Assembly: GCF_003362805.1 (NCBI RefSeq)
Contig: NZ_QNQT01000002.1
Location: 124,001-188,000, forward strand
Direction of reading: 5' to 3'
Length of the DNA: 64,000 nt
Origin: Neobacillus piezotolerans
GTDB taxonomy: Bacteria > Bacillota > Bacilli > Bacillales > Cytobacillaceae
Positions 7,618 through 16,243 of the stretch are shown here, piece after piece. Within the stretch, counting starts at the first letter, position 1; every line of letters starts with the position of its first letter. Below the pieces are notes generated by a model. That model had not been told where the DNA came from. It made no database searches and saw only the letters and a program-made list of their open reading frames with translations. A program made the translations under genes and the position numbers.

Positions 7618-9024
7618 ATGTCGGAAAATCGCAAAATTGCCGAAGATTTGATTGATGCTGTCGGCGGCAGGGAAAATATCCATTCGGTTGCCCATTGTGC
7701 AACCCGCCTGCGCATCATGGTGAACGACAAGGAAAAAATTGATCAGGAACGAGTCGAACAGATTGATAAGGTCAAGGGGGCTTTTTTCAACTCGGGGCAG
7801 TACCAGGTTATTTTTGGGACAGGGACGGTCAACCGGATTTATGAAGAGGTTTCCCAGTTTGGGCTAGAAACAAAGTCGGCTTCCGAGCAGAAGACGGAAG
7901 CAATTAAATCGGGATCGAGGTTCCAGCGGGCAATCCGGACGTTCGGTGATGTGTTTGTTCCCATTATCCCCGTCCTCGTTGCGACTGGATTATTCATGGG
8001 TGTCCGCGGCCTTGTCATGCAGGAAGAAATTTTGTCGCTATTCGGCATTACGCCTGACCATGTGCCGGAAAACTTCCTTCTGTTCACGCAAATTTTGACG
8101 GATACGGCGTTTATTTTCCTCCCAGCGCTTGTGGCCTGGTCAACGTTCAGGGTATTTGGCGGGACGCCGATTATCGGCCTTGTCCTTGGATTGATGCTTG
8201 TCAGCCCGTCTTTGCCGAACGCATGGGGGGTAGCTGGCGGTGATGTCGAACCGCTTCGCTTCTTCGGATTCATCCCCGTTGTCGGCTATCAAGGGTCGGT
8301 TTTACCTGCATTTATTGCGGGGATAATCGGGGCGAAGCTGGAAAGGTGGGTAAGGAAGCGCGTGCCCGAAGCGCTTGACCTTATTGTTACGCCATTCATA
8401 ACTTTACTTGTCATGATTTCACTTTCACTGCTCGTCATCGGCCCGATTTTCCACACTATTGAACAAGGCATTTTATCGGTTGCAACGAATGTCCTTTCCT
8501 GGCCTTTCGGAATTAGCGGCCTGCTGATTGGCGGACTTAACCAAATCATTGTTATTACCGGAGTCCATCACATTTTCAACATGCTGGAAATCCAGCTGTT
8601 AGCGAAATATCACAGCAATCCGTACAATGCGATTGTTACGTGCGCGGTTGCCGCGCAGGCCGGCGCAGCGCTCGCGGTTGGCCTTAAAACCAAATCAGTT
8701 AAATTGAAAGCACTTGCCTATCCATCCTCGGTCTCGGCTTTATTGGGAATCACCGAGCCGGCGATTTTCGGGGTTAACCTCCGGTACGGCAAGCCGTTTG
8801 TCATGGGCCTCATCGGCGGGGCGGCCGGCGGATTTTTGGCGTCAATTCTTGGACTGAAAGGAACCGGAATGGCTGTTACCGTTATCCCGGGAACGCTCCT
8901 CTATTTAAATGGGCAAATCCTTCCGTACATCCTTGTCAACCTGGTGGCGATAGCTGTCGCGTTCGCGCTTACCTGGATGTTTGGATACTCGGATAAGGTG
9001 AAAAAAGAAATTGAACAACAATAA
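7618..9024 (+). CDS. scrA: PTS sucrose-specific EIIBC component
   Basis: 468 residues from ATG 7618 (AGGGGTG ribosome site; GTG 7609 is less likely). The N-terminal IIB domain (about 1-85) carries the phosphorylated cysteine in HSVAHCATRLR. The IIC domain (about 105-460) has about ten membrane helices and the GVHHIFNMLE and GITEPAIFGV motifs of glucose/sucrose-family permeases. It imports sucrose and phosphorylates it to sucrose-6-phosphate. There is no IIA domain, so phosphate must come from a IIA protein encoded elsewhere (Crr/PtsG type). A terminator-like hairpin follows. Confidence 0.9.
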   Translation: MSENRKIAEDLIDAVGGRENIHSVAHCATRLRIMVNDKEKIDQERVEQIDKVKGAFFNSGQYQVIFGTGTVNRIYEEVSQFGLETKSASEQKTEAIKSGSRFQRAIRTFGDVFVPIIPVLVATGLFMGVRGLVMQEEILSLFGITPDHVPENFLLFTQILTDTAFIFLPALVAWSTFRVFGGTPIIGLVLGLMLVSPSLPNAWGVAGGDVEPLRFFGFIPVVGYQGSVLPAFIAGIIGAKLERWVRKRVPEALDLIVTPFITLLVMISLSLLVIGPIFHTIEQGILSVATNVLSWPFGISGLLIGGLNQIIVITGVHHIFNMLEIQLLAKYHSNPYNAIVTCAVAAQAGAALAVGLKTKSVKLKALAYPSSVSALLGITEPAIFGVNLRYGKPFVMGLIGGAAGGFLASILGLKGTGMAVTVIPGTLLYLNGQILPYILVNLVAIAVAFALTWMFGYSDKVKKEIEQQ

Positions 9025-9031
9025 GTTTTGC

Positions 9032-9067
9032 AAAGAAGGCAGGGCGGCCCTTGCCTTCTTTTTTTAA
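9032..9067 (+). terminator. Intra-operon terminator between scrA and the hydrolase gene
   Basis: AAGAAGGC stem extended to about 12 bp with one bulge (9032-9043 with 9048-9060), followed by seven T. It stands inside the sucrose operon, so it probably lowers expression of the distal enzymes relative to the permease. Confidence 0.8.
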
Positions 9068-9121
9068 AAATTGAAGCTCCTCGCAAAAATGGGGAAGAAA
9101 CCGACACAAGGAGGTTCTCTG

Positions 9122-10603
9122 ATGGCTGAAAAGGAAGCTCTCCTGGTTCAAAAAGCGTATGAAGAAATTGAAAAGAATAAAGTTCTGGTGGAAAACGATC
9201 CATATCGGCTTAATTACCATCTTATGCCCCCGGTTGGCTTGCTGAATGATCCGAACGGACTCGTCCAGTATAAAGGCTCCTATCATGTGTTTTACCAGTG
9301 GAACCCTTTCGAAACTGCCCATGGGGCGAAGTTTTGGGGACATTATTCATCAAGGGACATGGTTCACTGGAGGGAGGAGCCGATTGCCCTCGCCCCGAGT
9401 GAATGGTATGAGCGGAATGGCTGCTATTCCGGAAGCGCCGTTGAATGGGAAGGAAAGCTGTATCTCTTTTATACCGGAAACGTTAAGCTTGATGATGGGA
9501 CGCGGGAGACGTATCAATGTGTGGCGGTCTCCGGGGACGGCGTTCATTTTGAAAAAAAGGGGCCGGTCCTCAAGCTGCCAGAGGGGTACACTGCCCATTT
9601 CCGGGATCCGAAGGTTTGGTGGAAAGACGGCCGCTGGTATATGGTCATCGGCGCGCAGACACTGAATGGGAAAGGGGCCACGGTCTTATTTTCCTCGGAT
9701 AACCTGCTGAGCTGGACGGAAACGGGCCTGATTGCCGGAGATGGAATGAATGGCCTGTCGGACTTCGGCTATATGTGGGAGTGCCCGGACCTCATCCGGC
9801 TGAGCGGGAAGGATGTTTTGCTCGTGTCGCCTCAGGGATTGGATCCGAGCGGACACTTTTACAATAATCTGTTTCAATCGGGCTATTTTGTCGGCCAGCT
9901 GGATTATGAAACAGCGCAATTTATGCATGGCACGTTTACAGAGCTTGACCGCGGGTTTGATTTTTATGCGCCGCAAACATTTGTCGATGATAAGGGAAGA
10001 ACCATCCTTTACGGCTGGATGGGCATAACCGACGAAAATGAGCCGCATCAGCCCACTTTAGCCAATCGTTGGGTACATGCGCTCACTATTCCGCGCGAAT
10101 TAAACCTTCGCGGCGAAAAAGTTTACCAACGGCCGATTGATGAGCTCTCAATGCTCCGGAAAAACAGAATTGAATACAAGGATGCCGAGTTGGCCGGACC
10201 GGCAACAGAATTCAACGGAGTCAAGGGGAAGTCGGTGGAATTGCTACTGGATACAATGAGAGTAGAGTTCGGAGGCTTCCGAATCCGGTTTCGCGGCGAA
10301 GCGGAGCTATTTTATGATTCTGATAAACGGGAGATTAGCCTGATCAGGAAAAATTTCAAATCAGGCGAACCGGAAAGAAGGACATGCGAGATTTCCGGCC
10401 TATCACAGCTAAGGATTTATATGGACAATTCTTCGCTCGAAGTCTTCGTGAACGAAGGGGAGGAAGTATTTTCCGCGCGCTATTTCCCTAAACCCGAAAA
10501 CGAAACAATCATTTTCTATGGTATGGGGAACTTCAGCCTCGCCAAATGGGACTTGGAGAAGATGAGCATTGAACGATACAATTTTCAAAGAGGTGCGCTA
10601 TGA
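9122..10603 (+). CDS. sacA: Sucrose-6-phosphate hydrolase (GH32)
   Basis: 493 residues from ATG 9122 (AAGGAGG). Glycoside hydrolase family 32 motifs are clear: LLNDPNGL with nucleophile D43, FRDPKVW (transition-state Asp) and WECPDL (acid/base Glu). The five-bladed propeller domain is followed by a C-terminal beta-sandwich with the SSLEVFVN signature. It splits sucrose-6-phosphate into glucose-6-phosphate and fructose in the cytoplasm. No signal peptide is present, which excludes a levansucrase or secreted invertase. Its stop overlaps the fructokinase start (ATGA). Confidence 0.93.
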   Translation: MAEKEALLVQKAYEEIEKNKVLVENDPYRLNYHLMPPVGLLNDPNGLVQYKGSYHVFYQWNPFETAHGAKFWGHYSSRDMVHWREEPIALAPSEWYERNGCYSGSAVEWEGKLYLFYTGNVKLDDGTRETYQCVAVSGDGVHFEKKGPVLKLPEGYTAHFRDPKVWWKDGRWYMVIGAQTLNGKGATVLFSSDNLLSWTETGLIAGDGMNGLSDFGYMWECPDLIRLSGKDVLLVSPQGLDPSGHFYNNLFQSGYFVGQLDYETAQFMHGTFTELDRGFDFYAPQTFVDDKGRTILYGWMGITDENEPHQPTLANRWVHALTIPRELNLRGEKVYQRPIDELSMLRKNRIEYKDAELAGPATEFNGVKGKSVELLLDTMRVEFGGFRIRFRGEAELFYDSDKREISLIRKNFKSGEPERRTCEISGLSQLRIYMDNSSLEVFVNEGEEVFSARYFPKPENETIIFYGMGNFSLAKWDLEKMSIERYNFQRGAL

Positions 10604-11544
10604 AGGGTGTTTTATGTTTAGGGGAAGCGCTGATTGATTTCATTCCGCTTGATTCCGAAAATCTTACGTATCAAAAAGCGCCGGGCGGGGCTCCGGCCAA
10701 TGTCGCTGTCGGCATCTCCAAACTCGGAGGAAGGGCGGCCTTTATCGGGAAAGTGGGCGATGATGTGCTTGGGCATTTCCTGAAGGAGACGCTCGAAGGC
10801 TACGGTGTCGACGCATCTCCTCTTGTCCTGACGAAGGAAGCGAGAACCGGCGTGACATTTGTGACGCTTGAACCTTCCGGGGAACGGAGCTTCAGCTTTT
10901 ACATCGACCCAAGCGCTGACCGTTTTTTACGAAAAGAAGAACTTGCCCCTTCCTTGTTTAAAACCAATAAGATTTTCCACTTTGGATCCATTTCCTTAAT
11001 CGGCGAGCCGTCAAGATCGGCAACACTTTGGGCAATTGAAAAAGCAAAGGAAGCGGGAATGCTCGTTTCCTATGACCCAAACCTAAGAATTGGTTTATGG
11101 GAGTCCGAAGAACAGGCGAGGGAAACGATTCTCTCTGTCCTTCCATATGTTGATATCCTGAAGGTTTCGGATGTGGAGCTTTCTTTTCTGACCGGTGCCG
11201 CAAGCCTGGAGGAAGGACTGGCCAAGCTCCGTGAAGTGCCACTTACACTTTTGACGCTTGGCGGTGAGGGGAGCATCTATTCTTTTAACGGAATAACAGG
11301 AAAGGTGCCAGCCCTTCGGTGCAAAGTTGTCGATACAACAGGTGCCGGCGATGCCTTTGTTGCGGGCATCCTTTATTCCATCAATGAATCCCCGAAAACC
11401 TTAACCGGCCATTCCGAACAGGAAATACGGGAGATGGTCCGCTTCGCCAGTGTGTCGGGCGGGCTCGCGACAACGAAAAAAGGAGCCATGGCAGGACTGC
11501 CTAATCTAAAAGAACTAAGCGGCTATTTAAATACCAAAAACTGA
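10600..11544 (+). CDS. scrK: Fructokinase (PfkB family)
   Basis: 314 residues. The PfkB signatures are the N-terminal GGAPANVAVGISKLGG (about 29-44) and the C-terminal DTTGAGDAFVAGIL (about 246-259) with the catalytic Asp. It phosphorylates the fructose released by the hydrolase to fructose-6-phosphate. Its ATG overlaps the upstream TGA by one reading step, so translation is coupled. It ends the sucrose operon. No strong terminator was found before the lysine-riboswitch promoter. Confidence 0.92.
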   Translation: MKGVLCLGEALIDFIPLDSENLTYQKAPGGAPANVAVGISKLGGRAAFIGKVGDDVLGHFLKETLEGYGVDASPLVLTKEARTGVTFVTLEPSGERSFSFYIDPSADRFLRKEELAPSLFKTNKIFHFGSISLIGEPSRSATLWAIEKAKEAGMLVSYDPNLRIGLWESEEQARETILSVLPYVDILKVSDVELSFLTGAASLEEGLAKLREVPLTLLTLGGEGSIYSFNGITGKVPALRCKVVDTTGAGDAFVAGILYSINESPKTLTGHSEQEIREMVRFASVSGGLATTKKGAMAGLPNLKELSGYLNTKN

Positions 11545-11611
11545 TATCACTTTGTTTTCCAGAACGAACCTTAAATGGAATCAAGAAACATGCGCCGCAA
11601 TGGGAATTTGG

Positions 11612-11640
11612 TTGACATACTTGGCGGAATGTTATAGTCT
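11612..11640 (+). promoter_or_regulatory. Sigma-A promoter of the lysine-riboswitch operon
   Basis: TTGACA at 11612-11617 and a -10 element at 11635-11640 (TAGTCT, 17-nt spacing) or 11633-11638 (TATAGT, 15-nt spacing). It lies about 30-40 bp before the riboswitch. Confidence 0.7.
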
Positions 11641-11671
11641 AACTTGTATATAATTTAATAGAACCACCTCA

Positions 11672-11927
11672 CTTTGGATAGTGGGGTAGAGGCGCGGTAT
11701 TTAACAGTCTTTAGTGGAGCCTGAGAAGCATCGAGACTAGGGAGAAGGAAATACCGCCGAAGTGGGCCATATACTCAATATTGCCTGCTGGGCCTGCAGT
11801 GAAGAACTGCCGGACTGTCTCAATAAGCTGCCCGGTTTATTGAGTTGTGCTATCTCATTGGGAAAAAGAGAGGATTTAGGTGCAGACTGTACATTTTGCG
11901 GCCTGAGTTTATCTCGGGCCGCTTTTT
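11672..11927 (+). promoter_or_regulatory. Lysine riboswitch (L-box) with terminator
   Basis: The leader shows L-box landmarks in order: P1 strand GGATAG (11676), GTAGAGGCGC (11686-11695), GCCGAAG (11756-11762), the CTGGGC region and the closing CTATCT (11850-11855). A terminator of 10 bp (11898-11907 with 11913-11922) and five T follows, so lysine binding should stop transcription. The downstream ABC importer therefore very likely carries lysine. Confidence 0.9.
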
Positions 11928-11968
11928 GGTGTTTTGGCGAATAGAAAAAATGAAAGGGGAAATGAAGG

Positions 11969-12817
11969 GTGAAAAAAAGGGGAACGTTGTTTCTGGCATT
12001 ATTGTTTTCAATGATTTTGGCATTGTCCGCTTGCGGAGGTGCCGACAGCTCAAAAAACACAGGATCGGAAGGCAAGTCAGATAAGGATACGTTTAAGGTA
12101 GGACTCGAAGCGGGCTACGCGCCATTTAACTGGTCGCAAAAAGATGATTCAAACGGGGCTGTGAAAATTGCTGGCACATCGGAGTACGCCGGCGGCTATG
12201 ACGTTGAAATCGCCAAGAAAATCGCTGATGGCCTCGGCAAGGAACTTGTCATTGTCAAAACAGAATGGGACGGCCTTGTACCAGCGCTGACTTCCGGCAA
12301 AATCGATGCGATTATCGCGGGGATGTCGCCAACCGAGGAACGCAAGAAAACAATCGACTTTTCGGATAACTACTATAAATCGAATCTCGTTATGGTCGTG
12401 AAAAAAGGCGGCAAGTATGAAGGAGCGAAATCAATCCAGGATTTCAAAGGGGCGAAGGTAACCGCCCAGCTGAACACATTCCATTACTCCGTTATCGACC
12501 AAATTGAAGGCGTCAAGAAAGCGACAGCTATGGACAACTTCCCGGCAATGAGGGTTGCCCTGCAATCAGGCATCATTGATGGATACGTATCCGAACGCCC
12601 TGAAGCTGTGAGTGCTTCAACAGCAAATGAAAACTTCGCAATGGTCGAATTCGAGGATGGTTTTAAAACATCCGAGGACGATACCGCGATTGCCGTTGGG
12701 CTTAAAAAGGGAAGCGGCTTGAAGGACAAAATCAATGAAATCCTGAGCGGCATTTCCGAAGAAGAACAAACAAGCATCATGGATAAAGCAATTCAGAACC
12801 AGCCGGCGGCAGAATAA
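11969..12817 (+). CDS. Lysine-type ABC transporter, substrate-binding lipoprotein
   Basis: 282 residues from GTG 11969. Lipoprotein signal: KKR, hydrophobic core, LSAC lipobox with Cys at about residue 22. The mature part is a family 3 solute-binding protein (SBP_bac_3) with the VGLEAGYAPFNW start, the GYDVEIAKKIADGLG helix and DAIIAGMSPTEERKK. It captures polar amino acids outside the membrane. The lysine riboswitch upstream points to lysine. A hairpin follows its stop and may stabilise this part of the mRNA. Confidence 0.92.
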   Translation: MKKRGTLFLALLFSMILALSACGGADSSKNTGSEGKSDKDTFKVGLEAGYAPFNWSQKDDSNGAVKIAGTSEYAGGYDVEIAKKIADGLGKELVIVKTEWDGLVPALTSGKIDAIIAGMSPTEERKKTIDFSDNYYKSNLVMVVKKGGKYEGAKSIQDFKGAKVTAQLNTFHYSVIDQIEGVKKATAMDNFPAMRVALQSGIIDGYVSERPEAVSASTANENFAMVEFEDGFKTSEDDTAIAVGLKKGSGLKDKINEILSGISEEEQTSIMDKAIQNQPAAE

Positions 12818-12833
12818 GGATAGATTTCGGTGG

Positions 12834-12864
12834 AAACCGGCTGTGTCTTGTATACAGCCGGTTT
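12834..12864 (+). other. Intercistronic hairpin after the binding-protein gene
   Basis: Perfect 11-bp arms (12834-12844 with 12854-12864), 9-nt loop, no T-run. It sits between the binding-protein and permease genes and probably protects the upstream mRNA from 3' decay, giving more binding protein than permease. Confidence 0.65.
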
Positions 12865-12889
12865 CATGATGATATGGAGGAGGAGAAAC

Positions 12890-13624
12890 ATGAGCATCGA
12901 GTGGATTGTGAAAATCGTATCGGAAAACTGGGAGATGTTCCTCCGCGGAGCGGGCACGACGTTATGGATCGCGCTCATCGGGACAATTGCCGGGGCCGCT
13001 ATCGGCTTGATCGCCGGTATTATCCGGACAATCCCTGTTCCTGAACGGGGACTGAAAAAGGTTATTCTCGCAGTCGTAAATTTCCTTTTATCGGCCTATA
13101 TTGAATTTTTCCGCGGGACGCCAATGATAGTCCAGGCAATGGTTATTTATTACGGTTCCGCATTGGCGTTTGGAATAGATATGAATGTAATGATGGCGGC
13201 CTTGATTGTTGTCTCGATTAATACAGGGGCCTATATGGCGGAAATTGTCCGAGGAGGAATTATTTCAGTTGATAAGGGCCAGTTCGAGGCAGCCCAGGCA
13301 ATTGGAATGAACCATATTCAGACAATGATGAATGTTGTTTTGCCGCAGGTTATCCGCAACATCCTGCCGGCCACCGGGAACCAGTTCGTCATCAATATCA
13401 AGGACACATCCGTCCTGAACGTAATCTCGGTATCGGAACTTTACTTCCTGACAAAGTCGGTTGCGGGGAATAATTTCCGTTACTTTGAGTCATTCTTTGT
13501 AGCATGTGTCCTTTATTTCGTCATGACCTTTGTTGTAACGAAAATCCTTCGTTATTTTGAAAAGAAAATAGAAGGGCCGGACAGTTACGCTATTGTCGGC
13601 GAGGAAATCCAGCCAGCAAGATAA
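12890..13624 (+). CDS. Lysine-type ABC transporter permease
   Basis: 244 residues from ATG 12890 (GGAGGAGG). Typical HisM/GlnP-type permease (BPD_transp_1): membrane helices at about 20-45, 60-85, 95-120, 150-170 and 205-230. The [11 protein letters not shown] motif and the cytoplasmic [14 protein letters not shown] loop couple to the ATPase. It forms the membrane channel of the lysine-type importer. It is one permease, so it probably acts as a homodimer. The ATPase gene follows 25 bp later. Confidence 0.92.
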   Translation: MSIEWIVKIVSENWEMFLRGAGTTLWIALIGTIAGAAIGLIAGIIRTIPVPERGLKKVILAVVNFLLSAYIEFFRGTPMIVQAMVIYYGSALAFGIDMNVMMAALIVVSINTGAYMAEIVRGGIISVDKGQFEAAQAIGMNHIQTMMNVVLPQVIRNILPATGNQFVINIKDTSVLNVISVSELYFLTKSVAGNNFRYFESFFVACVLYFVMTFVVTKILRYFEKKIEGPDSYAIVGEEIQPAR

Positions 13625-13649
13625 TTGGCGGCGGAAAGGAGGAAAACGC

Positions 13650-14390
13650 ATGGAGAAAGTTATTGATATCCAGCATTTAAATAAGTCCTTTGGAAACCAT
13701 GAAGTGTTAAAGGATATTAACTTTTCAGTGAATAAAGGGGAAGTTGTCAGTATCATCGGTTCATCTGGTTCCGGGAAATCGACGCTCCTTCGATGTGTAA
13801 ACCTATTGGAAATGCCGAGCGGCGGCCAAATCATCTACAACGGGGAAAACATCCTTGATGACAGGCATGACTTGTTCCTGTACAGAAGGAAGCTTGGCAT
13901 GGTGTTCCAGCAGTTCAACCTGTTCAACAACCACAACGTCCTTGGAAACTGCGTCGTCGGGCAAGTGAAGGTGCTGAAGCGTTCAAAGGAAGAGGCGGAA
14001 AAAATCGCCATGAACTATTTGAAAGTGGTCGGCATGGATAAATACATCAATGCGAAACCGCATCAATTATCCGGCGGGCAAAAACAGAGGGTGGCGATTG
14101 CAAGGGCCCTGTCAATGGAACCGGATGTCATGCTGTTTGACGAACCAACATCGGCGCTCGACCCTGAAATGGTCGGCGAAGTCCTCAAGGTTATGAAAGA
14201 CCTTGCCGAATCAGGATTGACCATGCTGATTGTTACGCATGAAATGGAATTCGCACGAGAAGTATCCGATCGTGTCGTCTTTATGGATAAAGGTGTTATC
14301 GCCGAGGAAGGCAGCCCTGAGCAAATCTTCACCAATCCAACCCAGGAACGGACAAGGGAGTTCCTAAAAAGGACATTAAAGCAGTATTAA
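13650..14390 (+). CDS. Lysine-type ABC transporter ATP-binding protein
   Basis: 246 residues from ATG 13650 (AAAGGAGG). Walker [11 protein letters not shown]-loop VFQQFNLF, signature LSGGQKQR, Walker [15 protein letters not shown] and H-loop VTHEM are all intact. It belongs to the GlnQ/HisP subfamily for polar amino acids. It powers the importer made with the two preceding genes and ends the riboswitch-controlled operon. Confidence 0.94.
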   Translation: MEKVIDIQHLNKSFGNHEVLKDINFSVNKGEVVSIIGSSGSGKSTLLRCVNLLEMPSGGQIIYNGENILDDRHDLFLYRRKLGMVFQQFNLFNNHNVLGNCVVGQVKVLKRSKEEAEKIAMNYLKVVGMDKYINAKPHQLSGGQKQRVAIARALSMEPDVMLFDEPTSALDPEMVGEVLKVMKDLAESGLTMLIVTHEMEFAREVSDRVVFMDKGVIAEEGSPEQIFTNPTQERTREFLKRTLKQY

Positions 14391-14452
14391 TCGACATCTT
14401 TTATTCCCTTTACAATTATTGAAAACTAAATTTCGAAAAATTTAGATAATAA

Positions 14453-14482
14453 TTGCAAATAGTTTAAAAGTCCCTGTATAAT
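14453..14482 (+). promoter_or_regulatory. Sigma-A promoter before the c-di-GMP riboswitch
   Basis: TTGCAA at 14453-14458 and TATAAT at 14477-14482, 18-nt spacing. The predicted start is about 12 nt before the aptamer. Confidence 0.7.
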
Positions 14483-14500
14483 TAAGGAAGATGATAAAAT

Positions 14501-14622
14501 AGACCCAGGGGCAACTTATCTGAAAAGATAAGAACGCAAAGCTAAAGGGGCTAAAGCAGGAGACCTGCCATGCCAGCCAGCTGCAGATGAATGACTCCCT
14601 ATAAGATTTATGGGTCTTTTTT
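14501..14622 (+). promoter_or_regulatory. Cyclic di-GMP-I riboswitch (GEMM-I) with terminator
   Basis: Landmarks of GEMM-I: GGGGCAA, a P2 hairpin closed by CTTATC/GATAAG, the core ACGCAAAGC, GGGGCTAAA, a GCAGG-AGA-CCTGC hairpin and the closing ATGCCAGCCAGCTGC. An imperfect stem at 14593-14616 followed by six T forms a terminator. AGACCCA at 14501-14507 can pair with TGGGTCT at 14611-14617 as the alternative fold. Which state c-di-GMP favours is not visible. Confidence 0.88.
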
Positions 14623-14656
14623 ATTAGACTTTTTAAACATTTGGAGGGAGTAGGGA

Positions 14657-15088
14657 ATGTTGAAAAAAGTAATAGCCATTGTTTTCTCGGCTGCCCTGTT
14701 TTTTGGGTTAGGGTCGCCAGCTTTCGCAAATGAAAATAAAGATGTCGACAAAGCCATCAGCATGATTGAAAAGACGAATATCGAAATTCATGAAAAAGTA
14801 GAAAAAGCGGTAGAAAAGGCAGACAAGCTACAGGTTGAATATATTGAAGATATTGGAAAACTTCCAGAAGGCAGCACTGAAACGCATCAAAAACTAACGC
14901 AAAAATACAATGAAAAATTGGATAAAATCATTGCCGATGTTTATGAGGAAACGCTGAAAATGTCGCAAAAAACGATTGCGAAGGCCGCGGAATACGGAGT
15001 GACTGCCGAATGCAGCTGGGTGCTTGTCCGCTTTGCCGATCGATATGTGTGGATTGACCCGGTTCGGGTAGTAGGATTAGGAAAATAG
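14657..15088 (+). CDS. Secreted helical protein under c-di-GMP riboswitch control
   Basis: 143 residues; ATG 14657 with GGAGGGAG. Sec signal peptide residues 1-25 (KK, hydrophobic core, PAFA cleavage site). The mature protein is charged and helical (residues 26-115, rich in Lys/Glu heptads), with a short C-terminal Cys/aromatic segment (ECSWVLVRFADRYVWIDP). No known domain was recognised. Control by a c-di-GMP riboswitch suggests a surface or matrix role linked to the motile-sessile switch. The function is otherwise unknown. Confidence 0.75.
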   Translation: MLKKVIAIVFSAALFFGLGSPAFANENKDVDKAISMIEKTNIEIHEKVEKAVEKADKLQVEYIEDIGKLPEGSTETHQKLTQKYNEKLDKIIADVYEETLKMSQKTIAKAAEYGVTAECSWVLVRFADRYVWIDPVRVVGLGK

Positions 15089-15141
15089 AAAAATATTGAA
15101 TTGATGCAATTATTCGAATGTTATATTATTAAATTAAGGTA

Positions 15142-15168
15142 ACGAGTCTAAATTAGACTCGTTTTTTG
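15142..15168 (+). terminator. Terminator after the secreted helical protein gene
   Basis: An 8-10 bp stem (15142-15151 with 15153-15162; the true loop is the central AT-rich bases) followed by six T. Confidence 0.85.
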
Positions 15169-15193
15169 TTTACTATGACCAGGAGGTGTTTAC

Positions 15194-16120
15194 TTGGGAT
15201 TATCAATAGGAAAAAGAGGAGATGTATTAGAAAAGGTTTCTCTTGATACGTTTGATATTAGTTTGCTGGCCAGGGGCGGCGGAATGGAATGTATGATCCA
15301 AACTATTTCAAAAGATAATCTCTTCTACGTTTATCCGAGTGATACACCTGATGTGATGGAGTTCTTCTACATATTGTCGGGGGAAATGGTTTGTGAATAT
15401 CAAGGGGAAAAGATTAAGCTTGAACCGGGTGATTATTATTCGGCTGTTAACCTGGAAAAGCCAGTTCATTTCTCCACCCTAACAGATATAACCTATTTAT
15501 GGATAATATCAGAACCCACTTTTTATCAATTGAGTGATAGCCTCTTAAGTTTAAAAGCTATCGTTCATGAAGTAGAGAAGAAGGACATTCATACACATAA
15601 GCATAGTGAAAGAGTCTCCGGGTATGCGGTGAAAATGGCGAAAAAACTCATGCTGCCAAAAGAGAGGCTGGAAAATTTGTTTGTCGCGTCTATGTTGCAT
15701 GACATAGGAAAAATTAATATTCCATCAGAAATATTAAATAAACCCGGCAAATTGACAGATCAGGAATTTTCCGTCGTTAAGCGCCACCCGGGTGATGGAG
15801 CGGAAATGGTGAAGGATCTTTATTATAAGGATATAGCCACGATTATCGAACAGCATCATGAAAGGCTGAATGGTAGCGGGTATCCCCGTGGCTTAAAAGG
15901 AGAAGATATCCTTTTGGAAGCACGAATCATCGCAGTAAGCGATTCATTTGATGCCATGACCGAGGACCGGGCCTACCGGAAAGCCTTTGATGTCCAGTAT
16001 GCTGTAGATGAGCTAATCAGCATGGCTGACACCCATTATGACAGGAAAGTCGTTGAAGCGTTTGTGGAGATATTAAAAGAAGAAGGACGCTTGGAAAACG
16101 AAATGCTTAAGGTAAAATGA
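15194..16120 (+). CDS. Cupin and HD-GYP domain protein (probable c-di-GMP phosphodiesterase)
   Basis: 308 residues from TTG 15194 (AGGAGGTG). The N-terminal cupin-like sensor (about 35-110: GEMVCEYQGEKIKLEPGDYYSA) is joined by a helix to an HD-GYP domain (about 120-300). Catalytic landmarks are H169-D170 in MLHDIGK, H221-H222-E223 and G229-Y230-P231. The usual HHE-x2-DG-x-GYP has Asn (N226) in place of Asp. HD-GYP enzymes linearise c-di-GMP using a bimetal centre. The gene lies next to a c-di-GMP riboswitch transcript, although each has its own terminator. The cupin ligand is unknown. Confidence 0.85.
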   Translation: MGLSIGKRGDVLEKVSLDTFDISLLARGGGMECMIQTISKDNLFYVYPSDTPDVMEFFYILSGEMVCEYQGEKIKLEPGDYYSAVNLEKPVHFSTLTDITYLWIISEPTFYQLSDSLLSLKAIVHEVEKKDIHTHKHSERVSGYAVKMAKKLMLPKERLENLFVASMLHDIGKINIPSEILNKPGKLTDQEFSVVKRHPGDGAEMVKDLYYKDIATIIEQHHERLNGSGYPRGLKGEDILLEARIIAVSDSFDAMTEDRAYRKAFDVQYAVDELISMADTHYDRKVVEAFVEILKEEGRLENEMLKVK

Positions 16121-16153
16121 AAGGAATCAATCTGGTGGGATTGATTCCTTTTT
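16121..16153. terminator. Bidirectional terminator between HD-GYP gene and secreted-protein gene
   Basis: A perfect 12-bp stem (16121-16132 with 16139-16150), 6-nt loop, T-run on the + side and A-run (T on the minus strand) on the other. Confidence 0.88.
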
Positions 16154-16165
16154 CATTTGAATTTC

Positions 16166-16228
16166 GGATTACACTACGGGTACCATACAGTCCGAGTGTC
16201 CATATCGCTGTATTTCAGTGCCTCCCTG
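16166..16228 (-). repeat. Structured element copy A (3' of the secreted-protein gene)
   Basis: About 63 nt that align along their whole length with copy B at 16783-16846. In the minus-strand RNA, UACAG pairs with CUGUA and ACACU pairs with AGUGU, giving the same H-type pseudoknot as copy B but with changed, still paired bases. It lies between the stop codon of the secreted-protein gene and the terminator. Confidence 0.6.
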
Positions 16229-16243
16229 ATTATAAGGCAGTTG

